From Oceanococcus sp041619555 (GTDB taxonomy: Bacteria; Pseudomonadota; Gammaproteobacteria; Nevskiales; Oceanococcaceae): 64,000 nt of DNA. This document shows, piece by piece, positions 42,795 through 51,202 of the stretch. The notes below the pieces were generated by a model. That model made no database searches and was not told the origin of the DNA. It worked only from the letters and a program-made list of their open reading frames with translations. The stretch is from assembly GCA_041619555.1 (NCBI GenBank), contig JBFKDQ010000014.1:1-64000 (forward strand), in the 5' to 3' direction. The stretch's first letter is position 1. Each line of letters begins with the position of its first letter. Made by a program: the position numbers and the translations under genes.

Positions 42795-43655
42795 ATGAAT
42801 CTGCAACTGGAAGAACTGTGGAACCAGCCCACGGTCTACCGCGACGATCTTTTCATGGATCAGGTTGCCCTGGTCTCTGGTGGCGGCAGCGGGATCGGTT
42901 GTGCGACCGCATTGCTGTTCGCGCGCCTGGGGGCGCGGGTGGTGATTTGCGGGCGCACCCAGGCCAAACTGGATGCAGTGGCGGAGTTCGGTCGCGACAA
43001 GGGCGTAGAAATCCTGCCGCTGGCCTGCAATGTGCGCGAACCGGGCGCGGTGGACGAACTCTATGCGCGTGTGCATGCGCAGTTCGGCCGGCTCGATTGC
43101 GTTGTCAACAACGCCGGCGGTCAGTTTCCGCAGGATGCGATCGATTATTCCGACAAAGGCTGGTCGGCGGTCATCAATAACAATCTGAACGGGACCTGGT
43201 TCATGATGCAGCGCGCCGCGCGTTACTGGCGGGAGCAGCAGCAGCCGGGATCGATCGTCAACGTGGTCGTGGTGATCGAGCGTGGGCTGCCGGGGGTGGC
43301 GCATACCGTGGCTGCGCGCGCGGGTGTGGTGGGGGCCGTGCGCACGGTGGCCGTGGAGTGGGCGCCCTTGAATGTGCGGGTGAACTGCGTGGCGCCGGGA
43401 CTGACCGCGACCAAAGGGTTGGATGTCTATCCGCCGGAGGCGGTGAAGGAATTTCCCCAGGCTAATCCGATGCGTCGTCCGGGGACCGCGATGGAGATGG
43501 CGGAAGCCTGTATTTACCTGTCCGCACCTTCGGGTAGTTTCATTACCGGCGAGGTGCTCACCGTCGATGGCGGCGGCAAGCTCTGGGGCGAGTTGTGGAC
43601 CGCGGGTCGACCGGAGTACTACCGCTATCAGTCGATGCCGCCTACTGAATCGTGA
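42795..43655 (+). CDS. SDR family protein without canonical catalytic residues (AtuG-like)
   Basis: This encodes 286 residues. VALVSGGGSGIGCATALLFA and VVNNAGGQFPQDAID identify the SDR fold. The expected catalytic Ser-Tyr-Lys are absent: the serine position reads VNVVVVIE, and YxxxK is replaced by HTVAARAG. I recall similar histidine/arginine variants among citronellol-pathway SDRs and trans-2-enoyl-CoA reductase-like proteins. It lies directly after the MITE-like element; its 3 prime end overlaps the stator gene by 14 bp. A CoA-ester reductase or a non-enzymatic role is possible. Confidence 0.78.
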   Translation: MNLQLEELWNQPTVYRDDLFMDQVALVSGGGSGIGCATALLFARLGARVVICGRTQAKLDAVAEFGRDKGVEILPLACNVREPGAVDELYARVHAQFGRLDCVVNNAGGQFPQDAIDYSDKGWSAVINNNLNGTWFMMQRAARYWREQQQPGSIVNVVVVIERGLPGVAHTVAARAGVVGAVRTVAVEWAPLNVRVNCVAPGLTATKGLDVYPPEAVKEFPQANPMRRPGTAMEMAEACIYLSAPSGSFITGEVLTVDGGGKLWGELWTAGRPEYYRYQSMPPTES

Positions 43656-44433
43656 TGACGTCCTGGGCGGTGGTCTCGGCCGGGGGCGAGCCCTTGACGA
43701 TGATCTCCACTCGGCGGTTCTTGGCGCGGCCTTCGCGCGTGCTGTTGCTCTCGATCGGCCGGGTAAAGGCGTAGCCCGCGACGGTGACATTTCCTGGGTC
43801 GATCGCGCCGGTCTTCATCACCGAGTCGGCCACGGCGGCGGCCCTGGCGGCAGAAAGCGCCCAGTTTGAGGTGAAGCGGCCGCCGGCGACGCGGCGATCA
43901 TCGGTATGACCGGCAACAACAATATGCTGGCTGTTCTGCAGCAGGGCGACGATGCGCTGGATCAGCGGTTCCGCATTGCTGACCAGGTCCGCGCTGCCGG
44001 AAGCGAAGGACACATGTTCAGGGAAGCGGATGACGACATCATCGCCGTCACGTTCGATGACCACGCTCTGGTTGTCGATTTCCTCGCTGAGGGTCTCTTT
44101 CAGATCCTTGAGCAGTTTTTCAGTCTGTTCCTTCTCGATCTGCTGCTGGAGCTGGCGCTGCTGGCGTTCATCCAGTGGAATGGCCATGGTGCCGGTCTTG
44201 GTGACGATCCCCGCTTCCATGCCCTTGGTCATGTCGGTGCTGTTGCTCTTGATCATCTGCACGCCACCGAAGGCCTCGAGCAATGAGTCGGAGACATGCT
44301 TGAAGCGTTCCTCCTCCAGTTTGGAGAACGCGAACAGCAGCACGAAGAAGCACATCAGCAGGCACATCAGATCGGCGAACGTCGCCATCCATGCCGGAAT
44401 GGGCGTGCCCTGCGGTTTCGCGTTCTCGCTCAT
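43642..44433 (-). CDS. pomB: Flagellar stator protein MotB/PomB type
   Basis: This encodes 263 residues. A single TM helix near residues 14-38 contains TFADLMCLLMCFFVLLFAFS with the ion-binding aspartate D21, a helical plug/linker follows and an OmpA-like peptidoglycan-binding domain ends the protein (VVAGHTDDRRV, GYAFTRPIESNS, REGRAKNRRVEII). The segment around D21 and its partner protein look more like the sodium-type PomB than proton-type MotB. It overlaps motA/pomA by four bases. There are no other flagellar genes in the window. Confidence 0.88.
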   Translation of the reverse strand: MSENAKPQGTPIPAWMATFADLMCLLMCFFVLLFAFSKLEEERFKHVSDSLLEAFGGVQMIKSNSTDMTKGMEAGIVTKTGTMAIPLDERQQRQLQQQIEKEQTEKLLKDLKETLSEEIDNQSVVIERDGDDVVIRFPEHVSFASGSADLVSNAEPLIQRIVALLQNSQHIVVAGHTDDRRVAGGRFTSNWALSAARAAAVADSVMKTGAIDPGNVTVAGYAFTRPIESNSTREGRAKNRRVEIIVKGSPPAETTAQDVITIQ

Positions 44434-45221
44434 GCGGCCTCGGCGGCCGGGGGCGCGGCGGCTTCATCTTTGCCCTTGGTTTTTTCTTCCAGGCCGACCA
44501 GCAGGGTTTCTTCCAGCGCGCGCGGGGAAACCCCTGCATTAATGCCGAGCACCGCATCCAGGATGAGTTGCCGGGTTTCGCGCTCCATGCCGGCGCGCAG
44601 GTCGAGTTTGTCGGCCATTGGCAGGAACAGCAAATTGGCCAGCAGCGCGCCGTAAAGCGTGGTCAGCAGGGCGACGGCCATCGCCGGTCCGATGGTGGAC
44701 GGGTCGGAGAGATTCATCAGCATCTGCACCAGTCCGACCAGAGTTCCAATCATGCCAAAGGCTGGCGCGGCATCGCCCATGGAGCGGAAGACCTTCTCGC
44801 CAATCATGTTGCGCGAGATTGAAGCGCTGATTTCCTTGTTGATCATGTCGCTGATGAAGTCGGCGTCGCGTCCGTCGCTGCAGTACTGGATCCCCTTGGC
44901 CATCAGCGGATTGGGAATTTCCACCTGTTCCAGTGCGATCAGGCCTTTCTTCCTGGCCACATCAGCCAGTTCCTTGGCAGTTTCGATCAGGGCATAGGGG
45001 TCTTCGCCGCCTTCCTTGAATGCCCGGCCGAAGCCGGTGCCAATGGCCTGAAAGCAGGCTTTCATCGGGAAGCGCATCAGGGTGGCGGCGAAGGAGCCGC
45101 CCACCACGATGAGAATGCTGGGGGCGTTGATGAAGGGGCCGAAGCCGCTGCCGCCAAGCAGGATCGCGGCGGCGACCAGCACGCTGCCCAGGATGAGGCC
45201 GATCAGAGTGGCGAGATCCAT
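44430..45221 (-). CDS. pomA: Flagellar stator protein MotA/PomA type
   Basis: This encodes 263 residues with four TM helices: two at the N-terminus (TLIGLILGSVLVAAAILLGG and a second at 30-50), and two around 150-215 including FGMIGTLVGLVQMLMNLSD and AVALLTTLYGALLANLLFLP. The cytoplasmic loop holds charged residues that contact FliG. The STIGPAMAVALLTTLYGAL block matches PomA of sodium-driven motors, as I recall it. PomA and PomB form the ring-like ion channel that drives the rotor. The 4-bp overlap couples them. Confidence 0.9.
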   Translation of the reverse strand: MDLATLIGLILGSVLVAAAILLGGSGFGPFINAPSILIVVGGSFAATLMRFPMKACFQAIGTGFGRAFKEGGEDPYALIETAKELADVARKKGLIALEQVEIPNPLMAKGIQYCSDGRDADFISDMINKEISASISRNMIGEKVFRSMGDAAPAFGMIGTLVGLVQMLMNLSDPSTIGPAMAVALLTTLYGALLANLLFLPMADKLDLRAGMERETRQLILDAVLGINAGVSPRALEETLLVGLEEKTKGKDEAAAPPAAEAA

Positions 45222-45356
45222 GCGGGTCTATGCCGTCCGTAATAAAATGACGTGGCTAGACGCCGGGGCGGATGGCCGGGGCCTGGATGAAACTGGGTGT
45301 CTTGGTTGCTGACTCATTGGCTTGGAAAATGAATGCAGGTCGGGTAGCTTCGCTGC

Positions 45357-46490
45357 ATGCAACATTCATCCCACAGCGCGAAGCTCGAGCGCATTGACCA
45401 AGTCGTCAAAGGCTTGACTTACCCCTGGGGCTGCGATCGAGCGCCGGCGCCCGGGCAATTGCTGCAGGTCGCTGAGGGTGTCTGGTGGCTGCACATGCCG
45501 CTGCCATTCAGTCTCAATCGCATCAATCTGTGGATGCTGGAGGAGCCGGAGGGTTGGACCGTCATTGATACCGGGATCGCCGATGCGGCATCCAAGGCGG
45601 TCTGGGAGGCGCTGTTTGCCGGCTTCATGTCCGGGCGTCCCCTGCGCCGGGTGATCGTGACGCACATGCATCCGGACCATGTTGGGCTGGCTGGCTGGCT
45701 GGTCGAGCGATTCTCCTGTGACATGTGGATGTCGAGAACCGAGTTCCTGATGTGCCGGAATCTGGTCGCCGATACCGGTCGGCCGGCGCCCGAGGTGGGT
45801 GTGCGCTTTTATCATGAAGCCGGTTTCGATCCGATCATGCTGGATCAGTATCGGGCTCGCTTTGGTGAGTTCGGGCGCTTCATCGAGAATCTGCCGCCGC
45901 AGTTTCAGCGCCTGACGGCGGGGCAGGCATTGAAGATCAATGGTCGCTACTGGCAGGTCGTGGTCGGTCACGGGCATTCGCCTGAGCATGTCTGCCTGTA
46001 TTGTCCGGCATTGAATCTGCTGATTTCCGGCGATCAGGTGCTGCCGCGAATTTCCTCCAACGTGAGCCTTTTTCCGACCGAGCCATTTGGCGATCCCCTG
46101 TCGGAGTGGCTGGCCTCTTGCGCGCAGTTGCGTCAGCAACTGCCCAGTGATGTCCTGGTGCTGCCGGCGCATCAGGAGCCCTTCACCGGACTGCATGAGC
46201 GATTGATGCAGATGCAGCATTCGCATGAGCGCAGCCTCGAGCGGCTTTATCGCCACTTGCGACAGCCGGCGCGGGCCGTGGATTGTTTTTCCGTGCTGTT
46301 CCGGCGTCGCATTCATGGGCCGCATGTAATGCTTGCGACCGGAGAATCTCTGGCTCACCTGAATTGCCTGATCAGTCGGCGTATGATCGACAGGGAGATC
46401 GATGAATTCGGCGTCGCCTGGTACCGGCAGCGCCCCGAGTTGGAGCTTTCTGGTGATCTGGAAGCGCCGGTCGGGCCCGAAGAACATTAA
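45357..46490 (+). CDS. MBL-fold metallo-hydrolase
   Basis: This encodes 377 residues. The metal motif is intact as VTHMHPDHVGLAGWL near residue 105, with the next histidine in VVVGHGHSPEH, the aspartate in LLISGDQVLP and the last histidine in VLPAHQEPF. The enzyme should bind two metal ions. Length and the C-terminal helical extension are typical of broad MBL hydrolases rather than glyoxalase II. It has no obvious ribosome site. It begins a probable operon with a phosphatase-like gene (8-bp gap) and a peroxiredoxin (16-bp gap). Confidence 0.85.
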   Translation: MQHSSHSAKLERIDQVVKGLTYPWGCDRAPAPGQLLQVAEGVWWLHMPLPFSLNRINLWMLEEPEGWTVIDTGIADAASKAVWEALFAGFMSGRPLRRVIVTHMHPDHVGLAGWLVERFSCDMWMSRTEFLMCRNLVADTGRPAPEVGVRFYHEAGFDPIMLDQYRARFGEFGRFIENLPPQFQRLTAGQALKINGRYWQVVVGHGHSPEHVCLYCPALNLLISGDQVLPRISSNVSLFPTEPFGDPLSEWLASCAQLRQQLPSDVLVLPAHQEPFTGLHERLMQMQHSHERSLERLYRHLRQPARAVDCFSVLFRRRIHGPHVMLATGESLAHLNCLISRRMIDREIDEFGVAWYRQRPELELSGDLEAPVGPEEH

Positions 46491-46498
46491 GGAGAGAC

Positions 46499-46942
46499 AT
46501 GTCCTTCAATCTGAATACCCCCTTTGTTTTCGAACCCTTGCCCATGCTCGTTTGTGCCGGGCAGCCAGATCCGGAGGGCTTTCGTCAGGCCGCTGCCGCC
46601 GGTCTGGCCGGTGTCGTCAATCTGCGACCCGACGCGGAGATGGACTGGGATGAAGCTGGCCTGCTGGCCGAATTGGGGGTCGACTACCTGCAGATCCCGG
46701 TGTCCAGTCCGAATGACCTGAGCCAACAAAATGCCCGCATCCTGTGGGACTGGCTGGAGGCGCACCGTGACCAGCAGGTCATGGTGCATTGCGCCAGCAG
46801 CAACCGGGTTGGCGCATTGCTGGCGCTGGGGCATTTCCTGGCGCAGGGTGATCATGAGGAAGCCCTGGAATTGGGGCGGGCCGCCGGCCTCACCAAGATG
46901 GAGCCGATGGTGGTGCAGATCCTTAGACAGTGGTCGGCTTGA
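46499..46942 (+). CDS. Small tyrosine-phosphatase-like protein with short P-loop (BLH/DUF442-like)
   Basis: This encodes 147 residues with the phosphatase fold pattern FEPLPMLVCAGQPDPEG, a VVNLRPDAEMDW strand and the P-loop VHCASSNRVGA with C98 and R103. The loop is Cys-x4-Arg, one residue shorter than canonical Cx5R, like DUF442/beta-lactamase-hydrolase-like proteins. In persulfide-detoxification loci a DUF442 domain occurs next to or fused with an MBL-fold dioxygenase, and here an MBL gene is 8 bp upstream and a peroxiredoxin downstream. Sulfur or redox biology is therefore worth testing, but is inference. Confidence 0.78.
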   Translation: MSFNLNTPFVFEPLPMLVCAGQPDPEGFRQAAAAGLAGVVNLRPDAEMDWDEAGLLAELGVDYLQIPVSSPNDLSQQNARILWDWLEAHRDQQVMVHCASSNRVGALLALGHFLAQGDHEEALELGRAAGLTKMEPMVVQILRQWSA

Positions 46943-46958
46943 GATATTTGGAGAACTG

Positions 46959-47441
46959 ATGATGAGCATACAGCCAGGCGATGACATTCCCGATGTCACG
47001 GTACAGCGCATGGGCGATAAGGGCCCAGAGTCGATCAGCAGTCGCAGCCTGTTCGACGGACGAAAGGTGGTTTTGTTTGCGGTTCCAGGGGCTTTTACCC
47101 CGGGTTGTTCCTTGACCCATCTGCCGGGTTATGTGGTGAAGGCGGATGAAATCAAGGCGCGCGGCGTGGACGCCATCATCTGCATGGCGGTGAACGATGC
47201 GTTCGTGATGGATGCCTGGGGCAAGTCCCAGAATGCAGCGGAACTCATCATGCTGGCCGATGGCAATGGCGCGCTGACCGAGGCGCTGGGGCTGGCTCTG
47301 GATGCGCAGAAATTTGGCATGGGGCGCCGCAGTCAGCGATTTGCCCTGATCGCCGAAAACGGCAAGGTCACCCATCTGGCGGTCGAGCCGGCCGGTGGCG
47401 TGACGGTCTCGTCGGCGGAAAGTATTCTGCAGCACCTGTAG
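46959..47441 (+). CDS. Peroxiredoxin, Prx5 type
   Basis: This encodes 160 residues. The peroxidatic cysteine C50 lies in PGAFTPGCSLTHLPGY, followed by the Prx5-like GVDAIICMAVNDAFVMDAWG block and a late QRFALIAENGKV. Prx5 enzymes reduce hydrogen and alkyl peroxides with thiol or glutaredoxin. It is the last gene of the MBL-phosphatase-Prx unit; a ribosome site (TTGGAGAAC) precedes the start. 47442-47690 downstream, about 250 bp, holds no gene that I recognise. Confidence 0.9.
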   Translation: MMSIQPGDDIPDVTVQRMGDKGPESISSRSLFDGRKVVLFAVPGAFTPGCSLTHLPGYVVKADEIKARGVDAIICMAVNDAFVMDAWGKSQNAAELIMLADGNGALTEALGLALDAQKFGMGRRSQRFALIAENGKVTHLAVEPAGGVTVSSAESILQHL

Positions 47442-47690
47442 CGCCGGCTCGATTGCGGGCGAGCTTCCGGCCGGCGGTGTGATCAGCGGGCTGGTCTGAA
47501 CCGCTCGCGCCGGGCGGGGATGGCCGGGCGGTGCCTGGATTTGACCAGGATTTCACCGTGTTTGGCCAAGACTGGGCGCCGACGCTTCCTTTAGTTTTTG
47601 TCAGCTAACGGGCCTGCTCCTGGCGCGTTTTTTGCTAGGCCCCTGGTTTAGGCCACGATCTGATCGCAGAATGACCATTATTGAGCGCTT

Positions 47691-48275
47691 ATGGCGGCAC
47701 TGCTGAGTTTCTGGGCGAAATCCAATCCGAAGAGTGATTTCGAACGGCGTATCTCGCCGCATATCGAGTCGCTTTTCCGGCTCGCCTGTCGCTTGACCAA
47801 TGACCCGTTGGACGCGGAAGAACTGGTGCAGGACGTGCTGGTCAAGCTGTACCCGCGCCGGGCGGAACTCGCCAAAATCGAACAGGTCAGGCCCTGGGTC
47901 AGCCGCGTGCTGTACCGGATGTTCATCGACAAGTGGCGGCGCAAACGCTTGGAACCGCTGAACGAATCCGACCTCGGAGACGACCAGAGCTTCGATGTGG
48001 AGGGGGTGACGCTCAGTGCCGAGGACGATCTGCAAGCCAAGACCGAAGTGGACGAGGTGCAGGCCGCGTTGGACCAGCTCAGTGAAGAGCATCGGGTGCT
48101 GATCATGATGCACGACGTGGAGGGCTATACTCTGGTCGAACTGGAAGACATCCTTGAAGTTCCTCTGGGTACCCTGAAATCGCGCGTTCACCGGGCGCGG
48201 GCGCGCCTGCGAAAAGTGCTGGGCGAGGCAAAAAAAAGGGAACCCTTGCCCGTTCGCATGCGTGTAAGGGGGTAG
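47691..48275 (+). CDS. ECF-type RNA polymerase sigma factor
   Basis: This encodes 194 residues. Region 2 includes LTNDPLDAEELVQDVLVKLY and the WRRKR end; region 4 includes LSEEHRVLIMMHDVEGYTL and LEVPLGTLKSRVHRARARL, the helix-turn-helix contacting the -35. There is no region 3 or 1.1, so it is an ECF factor. It is followed after 20 bp by a ZAS-type anti-sigma gene, then two exported proteins, forming an apparent signal-response locus. ECF factors usually activate their own operon. Confidence 0.92.
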   Translation: MAALLSFWAKSNPKSDFERRISPHIESLFRLACRLTNDPLDAEELVQDVLVKLYPRRAELAKIEQVRPWVSRVLYRMFIDKWRRKRLEPLNESDLGDDQSFDVEGVTLSAEDDLQAKTEVDEVQAALDQLSEEHRVLIMMHDVEGYTLVELEDILEVPLGTLKSRVHRARARLRKVLGEAKKREPLPVRMRVRG

Positions 48276-48295
48276 AACGAACGGTTGATCTGAAC

Positions 48296-48943
48296 ATGCA
48301 TTGCGAAGAAGTACGGACATTACTGCCAGAGCGGGCGGGGGGAGAGCTAGGGGCTGCGGTCGAGGGCCTGGTCGATGCCCATCTGCGGGCCTGCGCATGC
48401 TGTGCTTCGAGGCTCGATCGGGAGCGCGAACTGGTCGCCGTACTCAGGGCCTTGCCGGTGGCCGCAATGCCGGAAGGATTGCCCGCCAGGCTCATGCGAC
48501 GGGCGCGTGATGCTGACCAGGCCAGCCGTCATGCCCAGGCCACCAGGCGCATGTTTCATGCCGGCTCGATTGCGGCATCGATACTGATGGTCTGCGGGAT
48601 TGGCTTCATGCTCGGACGTGGCTCGCTTCCCACGGGGGATGGGGCAGCGCTGGCGGTCCACCTGCCACTGGGCGCCTCGCAGATGGTTGCGCTGAAAATT
48701 GATGCGCCGCAGGCCTTCGAGCATGTGGAGTTTGAGGTAAGCCTGCCGGCGAATGTGGCGCTGCAGGATCAGCCTGATCTGCGCGAATTCGCCTGGAGCG
48801 GTCAGCTACAGGCCGGGGTGAATGTGCTCAGTTTGCCGCTGGTCGGGGTCAAGGCCATGGGGGGGCAACTGGTTGCCCGGGTCAAGTTTGGATCGACGGA
48901 AAAATCGCTGACGATTCCGTTGACGGTTGTTGCACGGGGCTAG
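48296..48943 (+). CDS. Anti-sigma factor with zinc (zf-HC2) domain and periplasmic sensor
   Basis: This encodes 215 residues. The N-terminal 50 residues carry the ZAS motif HxxxCxxC (HLRACACC, with an earlier CxxE pair) that binds the sigma. A TM helix follows near residues 85-105 (AGSIAASILMVCGIGFML). The last 100 residues are periplasmic and read like a beta-sandwich: VEFEVSLPANVAL, WSGQLQAGVNVLSLPL and LVARVKFGS, unlike the short tails of many anti-sigmas. It should hold the upstream sigma factor until an envelope signal is sensed. Confidence 0.85.
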   Translation: MHCEEVRTLLPERAGGELGAAVEGLVDAHLRACACCASRLDRERELVAVLRALPVAAMPEGLPARLMRRARDADQASRHAQATRRMFHAGSIAASILMVCGIGFMLGRGSLPTGDGAALAVHLPLGASQMVALKIDAPQAFEHVEFEVSLPANVALQDQPDLREFAWSGQLQAGVNVLSLPLVGVKAMGGQLVARVKFGSTEKSLTIPLTVVARG

Positions 48944-48955
48944 AGGGGTCACGAC

Positions 48956-49294
48956 ATGAAAAGAACACTACTGGCGTCACTCATGCTGCTGTCGACGGTT
49001 GCCGCCGCAGATGAGTTCGACATCACCATGGAGATCATCGGCGCGGACGAATCCATTGACGAGGCGATCGTGAATCGCATCGCCTTGCCGTTCGCGATGT
49101 CGCGCACGGCCGTTGTGCCGGGCAGCAGGCCAGGGCTGGAAGCCTCTTCCGCCGAGCGTCCGCTTGAGGCGCTGGTGGAATCCCAGCTGGATGCTTCCGA
49201 GTTCGAGCAGGGTTCCGGCATGCCGGATATGCAGGAGTTGGGGTCTGATGGCTTGAGCTACGGTTCGCATGCCGTTACTTTAGTGCCCGAGTGA
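48956..49294 (+). CDS. Small exported protein of unknown function
   Basis: This encodes 112 residues, 12 bp after the anti-sigma gene. It has a clean signal peptide (MKRTLLASLMLLSTVAAA, then DEFDIT). The mature part is acidic and has no cysteine or known motif. I do not recognise it. Because it is co-transcribed with sigma and anti-sigma, it may be the ligand sensed or a product controlled by them. A terminator ends the unit. Confidence 0.75.
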   Translation: MKRTLLASLMLLSTVAAADEFDITMEIIGADESIDEAIVNRIALPFAMSRTAVVPGSRPGLEASSAERPLEALVESQLDASEFEQGSGMPDMQELGSDGLSYGSHAVTLVPE

Positions 49295-49358
49295 TCGAGA
49301 AAATGCCTGGGTGAAGATCGCGCAGCAGGCGTGATCGGAGGTCGAGTTCAAACCTGAG

Positions 49359-49381
49359 AACCGCTCCTGGAGCGGTTTTTT
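49359..49381 (+). terminator. Rho-independent terminator after the ECF sigma operon
   Basis: Eight-base arms AACCGCTC and GAGCGGTT close a CTG loop, followed by a T run ending at 49381. Confidence 0.85.
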
Positions 49382-49464
49382 GCTGTCCGCGCAGATGCTT
49401 CAGAAATGAATTGCGAGGCCATTTGACGCATGTCCCAATCAAGTCGCGGATCGCCGTCCGTGGC

Positions 49465-50736
49465 ATGACAACTGTCTGGCGCCCTTGCTTCGTTTGGCTG
49501 TTTCTGGCCGCCTTTTTTGCGCCTGCTGCCGCCTGGTCCCAGGCTGAAGGCATGGCTGCCATGCAGGCCGGCACCGTGGCATTTCGCAACAATCAGTTGC
49601 GTCGGGCCCAGGCTTTTTTTGCCCAGGCTTTGGATGCGGGGCTGCAGGAACCACGGCTGTATTACAACCTCGGTGTCGTGAGCTACCGACTCGCTGCCTA
49701 TGCCGAGTCCGAGCGCTACTTCCGCATGGCCTTGCCGTTCGACGACTTCCGTCAGCTGGCCTATTACAACCTCGGGCGGTGTGCGCAGCAGCAGGGCGCG
49801 ATCGAGGCGGCCTTGCGCTGGTACGCTCTGGCGCAGGAAGGCGAGCAGGGACAGGTCGCGCAACTGGCTCATCGGGCTGGCGCGCATCTGCGGATGCAGA
49901 AGGCCCCGAGTGCAGGTTTTCAATGGCGCCTGGCGAGCGGGTTCGACTCCGCCGTGGTGGGTCTGGTCGATCAGGTGACCAGCCAGCCCACCAATGAATC
50001 GGATTCTTTCCGCGAGCTTTTCTTGCGCCGGGATCAGCCTCTGTCCGTGGTCTTGCTGGGGGATGGCAAGCTGGGCCTGGCCGGCTACCTGCTCAGTTAT
50101 GATTCGGTCCGTCAGGCCGATATCCAGTCCCTGTCGACCGACTGGTCGCGTGATTTCGGGCAGGTCTGGATCGGCCGGGCGATGTTCAAGACCCATCTGG
50201 CGCATGAGTGGCTCAATGGTCAGCCATTTCAGTGGCGTGCCGGCGTCGAGGTGCAGTTGTCCCATGCCTGGTCTGGCGCCTGGCTCCGACACGTCCTGAT
50301 GCTGCAGCATTTCGGTGCGCGAAGCGAAAGATCCAGCCCGATAGAGGGCTACAGCATCAATCTGTCATCGGCGTGGTTGCGCAAGCTCGGCCATGGTGTG
50401 GCTCTGCTGCGTTTCAATGCGCAAATGAATGATCGCGCCCTGGACGAAAATTCGCCGTTTCTTTATGGCCTGGAAGCCTTTTGGCGCAGTTCCAGGCCGG
50501 CGGATTGGCAGTTCGGGCCGGGTTTGCAGTGGCGGGTGTCGAGATTTCCGATGGCTCGTCGGCCGGAAACGCGATGGCGGGCGATTCTCCGCCTGGAGAG
50601 CGAACTGGGACGGCAGTTGGGGGGGCGTGTCGAATTCCAGTTCGAGCGCAATGAGACCGACAACCTGCGCTACGCCTACGAGCATTACCGGCTGCTGTTC
50701 GGTCTCAACTGGAGCCCGTCGACAGACGTGGACTGA
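49465..50736 (+). CDS. TPR protein with C-terminal beta-barrel-like domain
   Basis: This encodes 423 residues from the ATG at 49465 that gives a signal peptide (FVWLFLAAFFAPAAAWSQA); a longer frame start is less fitting. Residues about 25-160 carry TPR repeats, for example LYYNLGVVSYRLAAYAESE and LAYYNLGRCAQQQGAIEAAL. The rest (about 180-423) alternates aromatic and polar strands (WRAILRLESELGR, RVEFQFERNETDNL, HYRLLFGLNW), as in an outer-membrane beta-barrel. It follows the sigma locus terminator but may belong to the same regulon. Similar TPR-barrel proteins work in polysaccharide or adhesin export; the family here is not certain. Confidence 0.7.
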   Translation: MTTVWRPCFVWLFLAAFFAPAAAWSQAEGMAAMQAGTVAFRNNQLRRAQAFFAQALDAGLQEPRLYYNLGVVSYRLAAYAESERYFRMALPFDDFRQLAYYNLGRCAQQQGAIEAALRWYALAQEGEQGQVAQLAHRAGAHLRMQKAPSAGFQWRLASGFDSAVVGLVDQVTSQPTNESDSFRELFLRRDQPLSVVLLGDGKLGLAGYLLSYDSVRQADIQSLSTDWSRDFGQVWIGRAMFKTHLAHEWLNGQPFQWRAGVEVQLSHAWSGAWLRHVLMLQHFGARSERSSPIEGYSINLSSAWLRKLGHGVALLRFNAQMNDRALDENSPFLYGLEAFWRSSRPADWQFGPGLQWRVSRFPMARRPETRWRAILRLESELGRQLGGRVEFQFERNETDNLRYAYEHYRLLFGLNWSPSTDVD

Positions 50737-50778
50737 GGGCGATCTGCAGCGCCTGATCACGGAACCTGGGTCAGCTCG

Positions 50779-51072
50779 TCACTCCGGCTCGATGTCAGGC
50801 GGGCGTTGGCGATCGTTTGCGATGGCGAAGGCTGGGCGCGCAGCCCGTTCGGCGGCTTGAGCGTCGCAGTCGCTGATGCCCAGGCTGTCGGCAAAGGGAT
50901 CGGGGCCGCTCATGTGGCGCTGACAGGCCGCGGTGGCCGGCCGGGGCTGTTGCAGGAACGAAGGCTGGCCTTCGTCCGGGCTGTGGGAGAGAGCAGGTCC
51001 GTGGCGGACCGGGTTTGCCAAGCTGCAGGCGCCGAGCGTGGCGCTGATGAGCAGGCCGATGGATTTCTGCAT
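50779..51072 (-). CDS. Small predicted lipoprotein
   Basis: This encodes 97 residues. The start MQKSIGLLISATLGACSL gives a short lipobox signal; a longer start at 51099 (MSFAKPAAH before it) is equally possible. After the lipidated cysteine the protein is proline- and charge-rich with two more cysteines (AACQRH and ISDCDA), 26 residues apart. I do not recognise a family. It is divergent from the degenerate GGDEF gene with a 130-bp region that contains a CTCACG/CGTGAG inverted repeat (51151-51175). Confidence 0.55.
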   Translation of the reverse strand: MQKSIGLLISATLGACSLANPVRHGPALSHSPDEGQPSFLQQPRPATAACQRHMSGPDPFADSLGISDCDAQAAERAARPAFAIANDRQRPPDIEPE

Positions 51073-51202
51073 GTGTGCTGCTGGTTTGGCGAATGACATG
51101 GTGCCCACTAGACGTTTGCCCACGGCGAAGCGTTCCGTCTTCACGAAACGCTCACGTGCCTAATCCTAGCGTGAGGCATCATGTTGATGGACGGGGCCTC
51201 GA

